From Rhizobium sp. BK418 (GTDB lineage: Bacteria > Pseudomonadota > Alphaproteobacteria > Rhizobiales > Rhizobiaceae), in the NCBI RefSeq assembly GCF_004341105.1, contig NZ_SLZK01000001.1, positions 434,001-498,000 on the forward strand: a stretch of 64,000 nt of DNA, written 5' to 3'. The notes below the pieces were generated by a model, which did no database searches, had not been told where the DNA came from, and saw only the letters and a program-made list of their open reading frames with translations. This document shows, piece after piece, positions 1 to 9,044 of the stretch. Numbering within the stretch: the stretch's first letter is position 1; each line of letters opens with the position of its first letter. The translations under genes were made by a program, and so were the position numbers.

Positions 1-135
1 TTCCGCTTTTCACCTGTTGCATGCGGGGAGGGGTCTGCGGGATTCTTCAGGCGGCGCTCCGGCAAGCCTTGAAAGCATCCGTGCCGGCGATTAAGAGACG
101 AGAGACAGAACCGCTTTCATCGGCGAGAGGATATG

Positions 136-798
136 ATGGATTTCGAAGCAGCACGCGCAAAGATGGTCGACAACCAGATCCGCACCACGGACGTTACCTC
201 GCATTCCGTGCTGACGGCCTTCCTTACCGTCCCGCGCGAGGCATTCGTCCCGGAAAAGGCGAAGGTGCTGGCCTATATCGACAATGATATCGAAATCGCA
301 CCGGCTTCTGCCGGAAATCCCGGCCGGTTCCTCATGGAGGCGTCTCCGCTCGCCAAGCTGCTGCAGCTTGCCGCCATCACCAAGGAAGATGCCGTTCTCG
401 AAGTCGGTGCGGGCACGGGTTATGCCTCCGCGCTGCTGTCGCAGATCGCGGGCTCCGTCGTGGCGCTTGAATCGGACGAATCCCTCGCTGCTCAGGCCAA
501 AGCAAATCTCGCTGGTTATCCCAATGTGCAGGTTGTGACCGGCGCGCTTGAAAAGGGCAATACCGCCGGCGCTCCGTATGATCTGATCTTCATCAACGGT
601 TCGGTCGAAGAGGTCCCCGCGGCGCTGCTCAGCCAGTTGCAGGATGGCGGTCGCCTGGTCGCTGTACAGGGCTATGGCAATGCGGCCCGCGCCAAGGTCT
701 TCGTCAGCGAGCGCGGTGCTGTTTCAGAAAACGTGTTCTTCAATGCTTCGGTCAAGCCGCTGCCCGGTTTCGCCAAAGCTCGCGAATTCGTATTTTAA
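136..798 (+). CDS. Protein-L-isoaspartate O-methyltransferase-like protein
   Basis: SAM-dependent methyltransferase of the isoaspartyl-repair family (220 aa). Motif I, VLEVGAGTG, lies at about residues 87-95 and is followed by an acidic strand end (VVALESD). The N-terminal helix region VDNQIRTTDV and the PREAFVP block are typical of the family. The loop that normally carries the GQTxSxP motif reads GNPGRFLMEASPL, so real repair activity is uncertain. There are two adjacent ATGs at 133 and 136; the GAGAGG at 125-130 is better spaced for the second. A terminator follows closely. A second family member lies at 22718, next to surE, and that one is the more likely canonical pcm. Confidence 0.85.
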   Translation: MDFEAARAKMVDNQIRTTDVTSHSVLTAFLTVPREAFVPEKAKVLAYIDNDIEIAPASAGNPGRFLMEASPLAKLLQLAAITKEDAVLEVGAGTGYASALLSQIAGSVVALESDESLAAQAKANLAGYPNVQVVTGALEKGNTAGAPYDLIFINGSVEEVPAALLSQLQDGGRLVAVQGYGNAARAKVFVSERGAVSENVFFNASVKPLPGFAKAREFVF

Positions 799-824
799 GA
801 CGTTTCCACGGCGGTCTTATTGAG

Positions 825-849
825 CGGGCGCCGTGGGCGCCCGTTTTTG
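825..849 (+). terminator. Rho-independent terminator after the methyltransferase gene
   Basis: An eight-base-pair GC stem (CGGGCGCC / GGCGCCCG, loop GTG) is followed directly by a run of T. It sits 27 bases after the stop codon of the methyltransferase gene, so popZ probably has its own promoter. Confidence 0.85.
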
Positions 850-1030
850 TTTTCGGCAGTCAAAAAAGCCTTCACAGACTTCGCTTACACTTGGGTAACA
901 AAACTGTGCATGGCTGCATTTGTTTGATTCGCGCTGATTTTTTTCCCCCTTGGGGTATTCTAAGGTCAGGGTGATTCGGATGCATGCTCCACGCCGTCCG
1001 GTCGTTGTTTAAGGGATAACGGGGATAGAT

Positions 1031-1930
1031 ATGGCTCAGCCAGGTGTAGCGCGTGAACCGTCCATGGAAGAGATACTGGCCTCCATTCGCCAGATCATCG
1101 AAAGCAATGAGCCAGGCGCTGGAAAGGCGATCTCCGCTTCGCTTCCTCCCGTTTACGGTGCGGAAGAAGAAAATGACTCTGAAATCCATCTAACGGTTGA
1201 CGACGCCTATGCTGGTGTCGAGTTTCCGGAGCCGCCCGCACTGCGTCCCGATCCGCGATTTGTCGCTGCAAATTCTGCCGGAACGGCGCCTGAGCCGGAA
1301 ATGCCAGCCCGTGCCATGTCGCTTGCCGATGTCGCAGCCCGAGTCCGCGCTGCTTCCGAGCGTAGCACAGTCCAGGCCGGTCAGGCTCTCCATGAGATAC
1401 CCCAGCAGTTCCGTGAGCCGCAGCCGCAATTCGAGCGTCAGTCGGCCTACGAAGCGCCGCGCGCAGCTGCCGCCCCGCGCCCGGTCGAGCCGGCTCACGC
1501 TCCCCGCGTTGCCCCGATTGCTCCCGTCGCCCAATACGAATATGCACCGGAGTCTGCCCCGGTCTTTGCGGAGCCACGCCTGCCCGAGGTTCCGCAGCCT
1601 GAAATCGTCGAGGAGGCGCCTGCGCTTCCCGTTGTCGAGAAGCGCGTCGAGCCGGTATCTTTCGAGCCTGCCGAACTTGCGCCTGCGCGCGTCGCAGAAG
1701 AGGTTCAGCCGTCGCTTCTGTCACAAAACACAGGCCTGCAGGTCGCCCGCTCTTTTGAAGAGCTTGCTGCGGCCATCGATGGTGCCGCCGAGCGGCGCTC
1801 GCTCGATGAGATCGCCGAAGACATGCTGCGTCCTATGCTGCGCGAGTGGCTGGACGACAATCTGCCGACGCTCGTCGAACGCCTCGTGCGGGAGGAAATC
1901 GAACGGGTGGCGCGCGGCCCGCGCCGCTGA
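1031..1930 (+). CDS. popZ: PopZ/DUF2497 polar organizing protein
   Basis: Intrinsically disordered polar scaffold protein (299 aa). It has the two signature ends of the DUF2497/PopZ family: an N-terminal helix (PSMEEILASIRQIIE, residues about 9-23) and a C-terminal oligomerisation helix region (SLDEIAEDMLRPMLREWL onward, last 45 residues). Between them lies a linker of roughly 200 residues rich in Pro, Glu and Ala. In Caulobacter PopZ anchors ParB and the origin at the pole, and in Agrobacterium it marks the growing pole. The gene is monocistronic between two terminators, directly upstream of valS, a neighbourhood common in Rhizobiales. Confidence 0.85.
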   Translation: MAQPGVAREPSMEEILASIRQIIESNEPGAGKAISASLPPVYGAEEENDSEIHLTVDDAYAGVEFPEPPALRPDPRFVAANSAGTAPEPEMPARAMSLADVAARVRAASERSTVQAGQALHEIPQQFREPQPQFERQSAYEAPRAAAAPRPVEPAHAPRVAPIAPVAQYEYAPESAPVFAEPRLPEVPQPEIVEEAPALPVVEKRVEPVSFEPAELAPARVAEEVQPSLLSQNTGLQVARSFEELAAAIDGAAERRSLDEIAEDMLRPMLREWLDDNLPTLVERLVREEIERVARGPRR

Positions 1931-1954
1931 TCGGAACCGCTTTTTCCAGACAAG

Positions 1955-1984
1955 AGCCGCTCCGGTCTCCGGGGCGGCTTTTTT
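1955..1984 (+). terminator. Rho-independent terminator after popZ
   Basis: An 11-bp stem, AGCCGCTCCGG paired with CCGGGGCGGCT (one G-T pair, loop TCT), is followed by TTTTT. It separates popZ from valS. Confidence 0.9.
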
Positions 1985-2049
1985 ATTGACTTGGCCGTAG
2001 CCATCCTATTTACAAAACGCCCATCCTCGAACCTCGAATTGGTCAGAAA

Positions 2050-4893
2050 ATGCTCGAAAAGACCTACGATTCCGCCGCCGTCGAACCGAAAATCGCCGCG
2101 AAATGGGATGAGGCCGATGCCTTCCGCGCCGGCGCCAATGCAAAGCCGGGCGCCGAAAGCTTCACCATCGTCATTCCGCCGCCGAATGTCACCGGTTCGC
2201 TGCACATGGGCCACGCGCTCAACAATACGCTGCAGGACGTCATGGTGCGGTTCGAGCGCATGCGGGGCAAGGACGTGCTCTGGCAGCCGGGCATGGATCA
2301 TGCCGGCATTGCCACGCAGATGGTCGTCGAGCGCAAGCTGATGGAGCAGCAGCTTCCCGGCCGCCGAGACATGGGCCGCGACGCCTTCATCGAAAAGGTC
2401 TGGGAGTGGAAGGGCGAATCGGGCGGCCTGATCTTCAATCAGCTGAAGCGTCTCGGCGCTTCCTGCGACTGGTCGCGTGAGCGCTTCACCATGGATGAGG
2501 GCTTGTCGCAGGCAGTACTCGAAGTCTTCGTCACGCTCTACAAGGAAGGGCTGATCTACAAGGACAAGCGCCTCGTCAACTGGGATCCCAAGCTCCTGAC
2601 GGCGATCTCTGATCTTGAGGTCGAACAGCATGAGATCAAGGGCAATCTCTGGCACTTGCGCTATCCACTGGAGCCGGGAGTCACCTATCAGTATCCCATC
2701 GCTTTCGATGAAGAGGGCAAGCCGACCGAATGGGAAACCCGCGATTATCTGGTTGTCGCAACCACGCGTCCAGAGACGATGCTTGGCGACACCGGCGTTG
2801 CGGTCAATCCTGACGACGAGCGCTACAAGTCGATAGTTGGCAAGCATGTTATGCTGCCGATCGTCGGCCGCCGCATTCCGATCGTCGCTGATAACTACGC
2901 CGACCCCAATGCCGGTACCGGTGCTGTCAAGGTTACGCCTGCGCATGACTTCAACGACTTTGAAGTCGGTAAGCGGGCCGGCCTGCGCGCGATCAACATC
3001 ATGAACATCGACGGTACAATCACCATCAAGGACAACGAAGATTTCCTCGAAGGACTCGATCATCCGGCCGCCCTGCACGGCGCCTGGGATCGCCTCGAAG
3101 GTCAAGATCGTTTCTATGCCCGCAAGATCATCGTCGAAATCTTCGAGGAAGCCGGCCTGCTCGACAAGATCGAGCCGCACAAGCACATGGTTCCGCATGG
3201 CGACCGTGGCGGCGTGCCGATCGAGCCGCGCTTGACCGAGCAATGGTACGTCGATGCCAAGACGCTGGCCGAGCCGGCGATCGCCTCCGTTCGCGAAGGC
3301 CGCACCAATTTCGTGCCGAAGAACTGGGAAAAGACCTATTACGAGTGGATGGAAAACATCCAGCCTTGGTGCGTCTCGCGCCAGCTCTGGTGGGGCCATC
3401 AGATCCCGGCCTGGTATGGTCCTGACGGTCAGGTCTTTGTCGAAAAGACCGAGGAAGAGGCGCTGCAGGCCGCCATTCAGCATTATCTCTCGCATGAAGG
3501 CCCGATGAAGGCCTTCGTTCAGGACAAGCTGGAGAATTTCCAGCCTGGAGAAATCCTGACGCGCGACGAAGACGTACTCGACACCTGGTTCTCTTCGGCC
3601 CTCTGGCCATTCTCGACGCTCGGCTGGCCAGACAAGACGCCGGAGCTCGAGCGCTACTATCCGACCAGCGTGCTCGTCACCGGCTTCGATATCATCTTCT
3701 TCTGGGTCGCCCGCATGATGATGATGTCGCTGCATTTCATGAAGGATGAAGAAGACAACCCGGTCGAGCCCTTCCACACCGTCTACGTCCATGCCCTGGT
3801 GCGCGACAAGAACGGGCAGAAGATGTCGAAGTCGAAGGGCAACGTCATCGACCCGCTCGAACTGATCGACGAATATGGTGCGGATGCGTTACGCTTCACG
3901 CTGGCGATCATGGCCGCACAGGGCCGTGACGTGAAGCTCGACCCGGCGCGCATCGCCGGTTACCGCAACTTTGGCACTAAGCTCTGGAACGCCACACGCT
4001 TTGCTGAAATGAACGGTGCCAAGAGCGATCCGCATTTCGTGCCGGAAGCCGCAGAGCTCACCATCAATCGCTGGATTCTGACGGAGCTTGCTCGAACGGA
4101 ACGTGACGTTACGGAAGCTCTCGAAGCCTACCGCTTTAACGATGCCGCCAGTGCGCTCTATCGTTTCGTCTGGAACCAGTTTTGCGATTGGTATCTGGAG
4201 CTTCTGAAGCCGGTCTTCAGCGGTGAGGATGACGGCGCCAAGGCCGAAGCTCAGGCCTGCAGCGCCTACGTTCTGGAAGAGATCTACAAGCTGTTGCATC
4301 CCTTCATGCCCTTCATGACCGAGGAACTCTGGGCGCATACGGCGGGTGAGGGGGCAGAACGGGACGGTCTTCTCTGCCATGCCGAATGGCCGTCGCCCTC
4401 TTACGCCGACGATGCCTCGGCTGATGAGATCAATTGGCTGATCGACCTCGTTTCCGGCATCCGCTCTGTCCGCTCGGAAATGAACGTACCGCCGTCGGCC
4501 ACCGCGCCGCTCGTAGTCGTTGGTGCCAACAGCCTGACCCGGGAACGGTTGTTCCGTCACGACGCAGCCATCAAGCGCCTAGCGCGTGTCGAGGCCATTT
4601 CGCTGGCGGAAACTGCACCGAAGGGTGCTGCCCAGATCATCGTCGCGGAGGCGACCGCCTGCCTGCCACTCGGTAATCTGATCGACCTTGCGGCGGAAAA
4701 GAGCCGTCTTGAAAAGGCGATCGCCAAGGCCGATGGCGAAATCGCGCGCATTGATGGCAAGCTGTCGAATGAGAGGTTCGTCGCCAATGCCAATCCGGAA
4801 GTGGTGGAAGCCGAGCGCGAACGCCACTCTGAACTGATGGGCCAGATCCAAAGTCTGAAGACTGCTTTAGCGCGAGTTAGCGAGGCGGGATAA
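2050..4893 (+). CDS. valS: Valine--tRNA ligase
   Basis: Class I aminoacyl-tRNA synthetase that charges tRNA-Val (947 aa, normal length). The HIGH-type motif is in PPPNVTGSLHMGHALNN near residue 40 and the KMSKS motif in GQKMSKSKGN near residue 590. The central CP1 editing insertion includes the TTRPETMLGD motif. The C-terminal 65 residues form the coiled-coil arm typical of ValRS (AAEKSRLEKAIAKADGEI). It is flanked by terminators on both sides, so it is a single-gene transcription unit. Long reading frames on the opposite strand here are codon-bias shadows. Confidence 0.98.
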   Translation: MLEKTYDSAAVEPKIAAKWDEADAFRAGANAKPGAESFTIVIPPPNVTGSLHMGHALNNTLQDVMVRFERMRGKDVLWQPGMDHAGIATQMVVERKLMEQQLPGRRDMGRDAFIEKVWEWKGESGGLIFNQLKRLGASCDWSRERFTMDEGLSQAVLEVFVTLYKEGLIYKDKRLVNWDPKLLTAISDLEVEQHEIKGNLWHLRYPLEPGVTYQYPIAFDEEGKPTEWETRDYLVVATTRPETMLGDTGVAVNPDDERYKSIVGKHVMLPIVGRRIPIVADNYADPNAGTGAVKVTPAHDFNDFEVGKRAGLRAINIMNIDGTITIKDNEDFLEGLDHPAALHGAWDRLEGQDRFYARKIIVEIFEEAGLLDKIEPHKHMVPHGDRGGVPIEPRLTEQWYVDAKTLAEPAIASVREGRTNFVPKNWEKTYYEWMENIQPWCVSRQLWWGHQIPAWYGPDGQVFVEKTEEEALQAAIQHYLSHEGPMKAFVQDKLENFQPGEILTRDEDVLDTWFSSALWPFSTLGWPDKTPELERYYPTSVLVTGFDIIFFWVARMMMMSLHFMKDEEDNPVEPFHTVYVHALVRDKNGQKMSKSKGNVIDPLELIDEYGADALRFTLAIMAAQGRDVKLDPARIAGYRNFGTKLWNATRFAEMNGAKSDPHFVPEAAELTINRWILTELARTERDVTEALEAYRFNDAASALYRFVWNQFCDWYLELLKPVFSGEDDGAKAEAQACSAYVLEEIYKLLHPFMPFMTEELWAHTAGEGAERDGLLCHAEWPSPSYADDASADEINWLIDLVSGIRSVRSEMNVPPSATAPLVVVGANSLTRERLFRHDAAIKRLARVEAISLAETAPKGAAQIIVAEATACLPLGNLIDLAAEKSRLEKAIAKADGEIARIDGKLSNERFVANANPEVVEAERERHSELMGQIQSLKTALARVSEAG

Positions 4894-4920
4894 TCGCGGT
4901 TAACGGGTAAACCATCTCGA

Positions 4921-4947
4921 GGCGCGCTCCCATGGGGCGCGCCTTTT
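4921..4947 (+). terminator. Rho-independent terminator after valS
   Basis: The stem GGCGCGC-T-CCC / GGG-CGCGCC closes an ATG loop and is followed by TTTT. It lies 28 bases after the valS stop codon. Confidence 0.85.
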
Positions 4948-5148
4948 GCGTTCCAAAAGTATGATGATTCGTGAAAAATGAGCCGTTGTGGCAGCGCGGC
5001 CTGTGGATATCACCCGTTTGGAGGAGGTCAGACGCGAAAACTGCCACTGTTGTCAGTTTGATACAGCTTCTACCCTTGATGGAATGAGAATCTAATCGGC
5101 CCCTGAAAAATGACGGGTAGAAGAATAGAATTTTATCTATGTGATTTT

Positions 5149-5177
5149 TTGACGTGCCCGTCAATCATTTACGTAAA
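5149..5177 (+). promoter_or_regulatory. Two short palindromes in the AT-rich region upstream of the FadL-type gene
   Basis: The 334-base gap before the FadL-type gene holds no gene. Its AT-rich middle contains an inverted repeat, TTGACG-TGCC-CGTCAA (5149-5164), followed by the perfect palindrome TTTACGTAAA (5168-5177). The first half-site, TTGACG, also reads as a -35 hexamer, with AT-rich candidates for -10 about 18 bases on. Promoter plus operator is the simplest reading, but no known regulator is recognised. Confidence 0.35.
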
Positions 5178-5281
5178 TTAGCCATAACTCAACTTCGTGG
5201 CGCGCCGGGCCGTTTCGTTGCGATTTATTAAGTTCACTAGCACAGTGTGGTTAGATCAATTGCTGGAGTGGGGGAGACACG

Positions 5282-6535
5282 ATGGCATCGCGTATGTTTT
5301 TCAAGGGCGTAACATCGCTCATCATTGTTTCGGCACTCGCTTCACCGTCCTTTGCAGGTGGTCTGGAGCGCGGCGGCTATAATATCGATCAGTTGTTTGA
5401 TACGTCGCCATTTTCGTTTCAGTCGGGCGTCATCTATGTGATGCCGCAACGCAAGTTGAAGAACGCGCAGGACGTTGATCCCTCAAACGGATTGGGTAAT
5501 AACGGCCTCGGCGGCGGCTCGACCTCTGCAGATGACACAGCCGACTACGCCATTCCTTATGTCGGGATCAAAGGCGGTTATGGGCCGGTGGACTGCCTTG
5601 TCGACTATTCACAGCCATTCGGCGGTCATTCCGATCCTGGCGCAGGCTGGGTTGGTGCACAGAACAACATCGAAACAAAAATTACCACTGACAACTACGG
5701 TGCAACCTGCTCCTACAGGTTTGATGTCGGTCAGGGTCAGTTGCGCATCATCGGCGGTGCGTTCTATCAGGAAGTGGAAGGCTTCAAGGAACGCTATGTC
5801 GTCAACCCGGCTCTCTTCGGTCTTCCCGGCAACGGAACCGGCCGCCTGGAACTGAGTGATGAAAGCTGGGGCTGGCGAGCAGGTGTCGCCTATGAGATCC
5901 CGGAATATGCCTTTCGCGCGAGCCTCGTCTATAATAGCCGTGTCGATTACGACAATTTGACCGGTACCGTCGATCTCCGTCAGGTTCCTGCCGCGCTCGT
6001 CCCGCTTTATGGTGGAGTCATTACCGATGTATCGGGTGCTGCCGAGGCTCCCGATTCCCTCGAGTTCAAGCTGCAATCAGGTATCGCTCCGGACTGGCTG
6101 GCATTCGGTTCGGTAAAATGGACGAACTGGAGCGTGCTGCAGTCCGTGCAATTCTGCCCGACCAATGCCCTCCTTCCATGCCCCGCAGGTGGTCTGGCTT
6201 CGCTGGATCTTCACTACCGTGATGGCTGGACGCTCACGGGGGGCGTTGGTCACAAGTTCAACGATCAGTGGGCCGGTGCCCTGAGCCTGACTTGGGATCG
6301 CGGCACAAGCCAAGGATACGGGTCTCAGACCGATAGCTGGACGATCGGTCTCGGCGCTGCCTACACTCCGACGGATAATATCGAATGGCGCGTGGCCGGC
6401 GCACTAGGCATTTTGACGAGCGGATCGTCCGGAACAGTTGTTTCCGATGGCATCACCTACGGCGACGATGTTCATTATTCCTTCGGCAACGATCTGGTTG
6501 CTGCGTTGTCGACTAGCATAAAGGTCAAGTTTTAA
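5282..6535 (+). CDS. FadL/OMPP1/TodX-family outer membrane transport protein
   Basis: Predicted outer membrane beta-barrel for hydrophobic substrates such as long-chain fatty acids (417 aa). An N-terminal signal peptide ends near ALASPSFAG (residues about 1-25) and is followed by GGLERGGYNIDQLF, similar to the N-terminus of alphaproteobacterial FadL relatives. Alternating aromatic and polar strands run to the end, which finishes in the barrel-type sequence SIKVKF. ATG at 5282 has GGGGAG seven bases upstream. It is monocistronic, with a terminator just after it. The substrate is unknown. Confidence 0.82.
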   Translation: MASRMFFKGVTSLIIVSALASPSFAGGLERGGYNIDQLFDTSPFSFQSGVIYVMPQRKLKNAQDVDPSNGLGNNGLGGGSTSADDTADYAIPYVGIKGGYGPVDCLVDYSQPFGGHSDPGAGWVGAQNNIETKITTDNYGATCSYRFDVGQGQLRIIGGAFYQEVEGFKERYVVNPALFGLPGNGTGRLELSDESWGWRAGVAYEIPEYAFRASLVYNSRVDYDNLTGTVDLRQVPAALVPLYGGVITDVSGAAEAPDSLEFKLQSGIAPDWLAFGSVKWTNWSVLQSVQFCPTNALLPCPAGGLASLDLHYRDGWTLTGGVGHKFNDQWAGALSLTWDRGTSQGYGSQTDSWTIGLGAAYTPTDNIEWRVAGALGILTSGSSGTVVSDGITYGDDVHYSFGNDLVAALSTSIKVKF

Positions 6536-6560
6536 TTCTCCAACTTGAAGAATTGAGGAA

Positions 6561-6585
6561 CCCGGCAAGGCCGGGCTCTTCTTTG
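6561..6585 (+). terminator. Rho-independent terminator after the FadL-type gene
   Basis: A six-base-pair CCCGGC / GCCGGG stem with an AAG loop is followed by TCTTCTTT, 26 bases after the stop codon. Confidence 0.75.
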
Positions 6586-7250
6586 TCCGGCGTCATTAAT
6601 CATTCCATCTTCTCGATCTCGTTTTGTGACGATTCAGCAACACTTTCTTACGACGGTTCGCATATGGTGTCTCCCGGGCGAATTTGTCCATTTCCCGCCA
6701 CAAAGAGGGCGCAGCGATATTAGCGGGCGAGGAGATGACAAGCGTAGAGTGTGCGTAAGCAGTAGCATGGTTCGAATTTTTTCCGGTAACGCCAGACATT
6801 GCGACAGCAGGGGTGAAAAGCCAGCGGCAGCGACCGTTTTGCTTTCCGCCGAAGGCCTTTCCGGCCAGGAATCCGTATCCTCGGTAGTGTTGCAGATTCA
6901 CGACTTTCGGTCATTTTCGTTCCCTCGGCATGACGCATTGTCCACTGCGGATGGTAGCGATACCGGTTTGGTCACATTTGCTGTTTACGAAGACGATAAA
7001 GGCGAACGGGCGGAGACCCGGGTCGCAGAGGGAGTACCGCAGGCATTGCATGCGGACCGTGTCGGAAGCCGGATGGTTCGCAAAGATGTGCTGGTTTTGA
7101 ATAAGGGGCATGGGGCTGGAAGCGAAGCGGGTAAAGGGGCCATGGAGCCCGCCGCGGGATCGCTCGCCTGGAAGGAATGCATCCACGCGGGCAGAACGGC
7201 AAAAAAAGCCGCCGCCAGGCGTCTGGGATGAACGAAAGAAACCGGTAGAG
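6586..7250 (+). other. Long leader/intergenic region upstream of exoR without a convincing gene
   Basis: These 665 bases hold open frames on both strands (up to 201 codons), but none has a protein-like composition, a good ribosome site or any recognisable family. One local palindrome, GGCCTTTCCGGCC, lies around 6858-6870. In Sinorhizobium exoR is autoregulated through ChvI, so promoter and operator sites are expected here. I cannot place them from sequence alone. A degenerate gene or unlisted sRNA is possible. Confidence 0.4.
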
Positions 7251-8054
7251 ATGGTAACGTCCGAGTTCAGATTGTTCAAATTCATGCTGGTCAGCATGTC
7301 GATGGCCGTTTCCCTGGCTTTAGCCTGTCCGGTCCTGGCATTCGATATCAAGACAGGCGTTACGAAGGAATCAGGACCCTTCGATCTCTTCAAATTCGGT
7401 TTCAAGGCATACAAGAACGGTCAGAAGGAAGAAGCGGTCGAGGCTTACAAATACGCCGCTGAAAAGGGCCATACCGGTTCGCGCTGGGCGCTCGCCAACA
7501 TGTATGCCGACGGTGACGGCGTGGCGCAGGATGATTTCGAAGCCTTCAAGATCTACAGCGAGATCGCACAGCAGGGCGTGGAGCCTGGTTCGGAAGACAC
7601 CGGCTTCTTCATCAATGCGCTACTGTCGCTTGCCAATTATTACAAGCACGGCATTGCCGGCAGCCCGGTGAAGATCGATCTCAATCAGGCCCGCCAGCTC
7701 TATTTCCAGGTTGCTTCCACGTTCGGCGTGCCCGAGGCGCAGTTCCAGCTTGCGCAGATGATGCTCGCAGGCGAGGGCGGCAGCGCCAACATCAATCAGG
7801 CCAAGAAATGGCTCAACCAGGCCCGCAAGAGTGGCCACCCCGGTGCCATGGCGGTGTTCGGCAACATCCTTTTCGATGAAGGCCAGTCTGCTCGCGGTCT
7901 TGCGCTGATGACGGCGGCTCTCGACCGTTGCAAGCCGAAGGATTGCAGTTGGATGCAGTCGCTGCAGGAAGATGCCTTCTCGGTCGCCAGCGAAGCGGAT
8001 CGCCGCACGGCCATATCCTTGTCGCACTCCATCGCGACCGGTTCGGACGACTGA
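7251..8054 (+). CDS. exoR: ExoR, periplasmic negative regulator of ExoS/ChvI signalling
   Basis: Sel1/TPR-repeat periplasmic protein (267 aa) that in Sinorhizobium and Agrobacterium binds and inhibits the ExoS sensor kinase. It thereby represses succinoglycan synthesis and controls motility and the switch to host invasion. Residues 1-29 form a signal peptide ending in PVLA. The mature part has Sel1-like repeats (AAEKGHTGSRWALANMYADG; PEAQFQLAQMMLAGEG; GHPGAMAVFGNILF). The frame is open further upstream, but ATG at 7251 puts the signal peptide at the N-terminus and gives the usual length of about 268. It is followed by a mosaic repeat, then convergent xthA. Confidence 0.93.
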   Translation: MVTSEFRLFKFMLVSMSMAVSLALACPVLAFDIKTGVTKESGPFDLFKFGFKAYKNGQKEEAVEAYKYAAEKGHTGSRWALANMYADGDGVAQDDFEAFKIYSEIAQQGVEPGSEDTGFFINALLSLANYYKHGIAGSPVKIDLNQARQLYFQVASTFGVPEAQFQLAQMMLAGEGGSANINQAKKWLNQARKSGHPGAMAVFGNILFDEGQSARGLALMTAALDRCKPKDCSWMQSLQEDAFSVASEADRRTAISLSHSIATGSDD

Positions 8055-8064
8055 GCTTGCGGGC

Positions 8065-8104
8065 AACTCCAGCAAAAGTGCACAGCGCTTTTGCGTCCGA
8101 AATC
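8065..8104. repeat. RIME-like intergenic palindromic repeat fragment
   Basis: The sequence GCAAAAGTGCACAGCGCTTT and its flanks form an imperfect hairpin (GCAAAAG ... CTTTTGC). It resembles the rhizobial intergenic mosaic repeat whose core is a 'CCAGGAAAAGTG-GAAGCGGTTTTCC' type palindrome. It lies between the convergent genes exoR and xthA, where it could act as a weak terminator. A clearer copy lies at 48747. Confidence 0.45.
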
Positions 8105-8128
8105 TCGTAAAATCGAAACTCTTTGATC

Positions 8129-8920
8129 TCAGGCAGCGAAATCGAAGTGAGCCACGACAGGCACGTGGTCGGATGGTTTTTCCCAGGCGCGCACATGCTT
8201 TTCGATTGCCGCTGACGTCATGCGGTCGGCGGCTTCCGGCGACAGCATCAGATGGTCGATGCGGATACCATTGTTCTTCTGCCAGGCGCCAGCCTGATAG
8301 TCCCAGAAGGAATAGAGTGCCGTTGCATCGGTTGTAGAACGCACCGCGTCCACGAGCCCGAGATTTTCCAGCCGGCGGAAGGATGCACGTGTTTGCGGCA
8401 GGAACAGCGCGTCGCTTGCCCAGACCTTCGGGTCGAAGCAATCATGCGGCTCGGGAATGACGTTGTAGTCGCCGGCGAGAATAAAAATTTCCTCGAATTC
8501 GAGGCGTTCAACCGCGAATTTGCGCAGACGCTCCATCCAGGCGAGTTTGTAGGGATATTTTTCCGTTTCCGGTGGGTTGCCGTTTGGCAGATAGAGGCAG
8601 CAGACGCGGGCCACCTTATTGTCGGGCAGCGAGAACACGGCTTCGAGGAATCGCGCCTGCTCATCGAGCGGATCGCCCGGCAGTCCACGATTGACTTCGG
8701 ATGGCGAGCTTTTGGAAAGAATGGCGACCCCGTTGAAGCCCTTCTGCCCATGCGTTTCCACATGGTAGCCCAGCGCCTCGATTTCGAGTCGCGGGAAGCC
8801 GTCGTCAACCGTCTTGATTTCCTGCAGGCAGACGATGTCAGGATTGGAATCCCTCAGCCATTGCGTGAGGTTGTCGATCCGCGCCTTGACGCCGTTGATG
8901 TTCCAGGTCGCGATCTTCAT
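8129..8920 (-). CDS. xthA: Exodeoxyribonuclease III (AP endonuclease)
   Basis: ExoIII/EEP-family nuclease (263 aa) that cuts at abasic sites and trims 3' blocks during base excision repair. It begins MKIATWNINGVKAR, the canonical first strand, followed by DIVCLQEIK (metal-binding Glu), the central AGDYNV segment, and KPSDHVPVVAHFDF with the catalytic Asp-His. An in-frame ATG exists six codons upstream, but family alignment favours MKIATWN at 8920. It is convergent with exoR and transcribed in the same direction as erpA. Confidence 0.93.
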   Translation of the reverse strand: MKIATWNINGVKARIDNLTQWLRDSNPDIVCLQEIKTVDDGFPRLEIEALGYHVETHGQKGFNGVAILSKSSPSEVNRGLPGDPLDEQARFLEAVFSLPDNKVARVCCLYLPNGNPPETEKYPYKLAWMERLRKFAVERLEFEEIFILAGDYNVIPEPHDCFDPKVWASDALFLPQTRASFRRLENLGLVDAVRSTTDATALYSFWDYQAGAWQKNNGIRIDHLMLSPEAADRMTSAAIEKHVRAWEKPSDHVPVVAHFDFAA

Positions 8921-9044
8921 GGTTTCCATCCTGCTCACTGTCTTGACCGCTCTTGTATCGCGGTCCAGCGCTTGCGGACAAGACAGGAAACCGGTCGGAA
9001 GAAAATCTTCGACCGGTTATTATGTGGAAAGAAGGGACGTCGGA

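Noticed and set aside
1705..3792. 695-codon open frame on the minus strand inside valS
   Set aside because: It is a codon-bias shadow of valS, which has full synthetase motifs. The antisense frame shows no domain and no ribosome site.
6626..7231. 201-codon plus-strand open frame upstream of exoR
   Set aside because: Composition is not protein-like, no family is recognised and the start lacks a ribosome site. It was kept only as an unexplained intergenic region.
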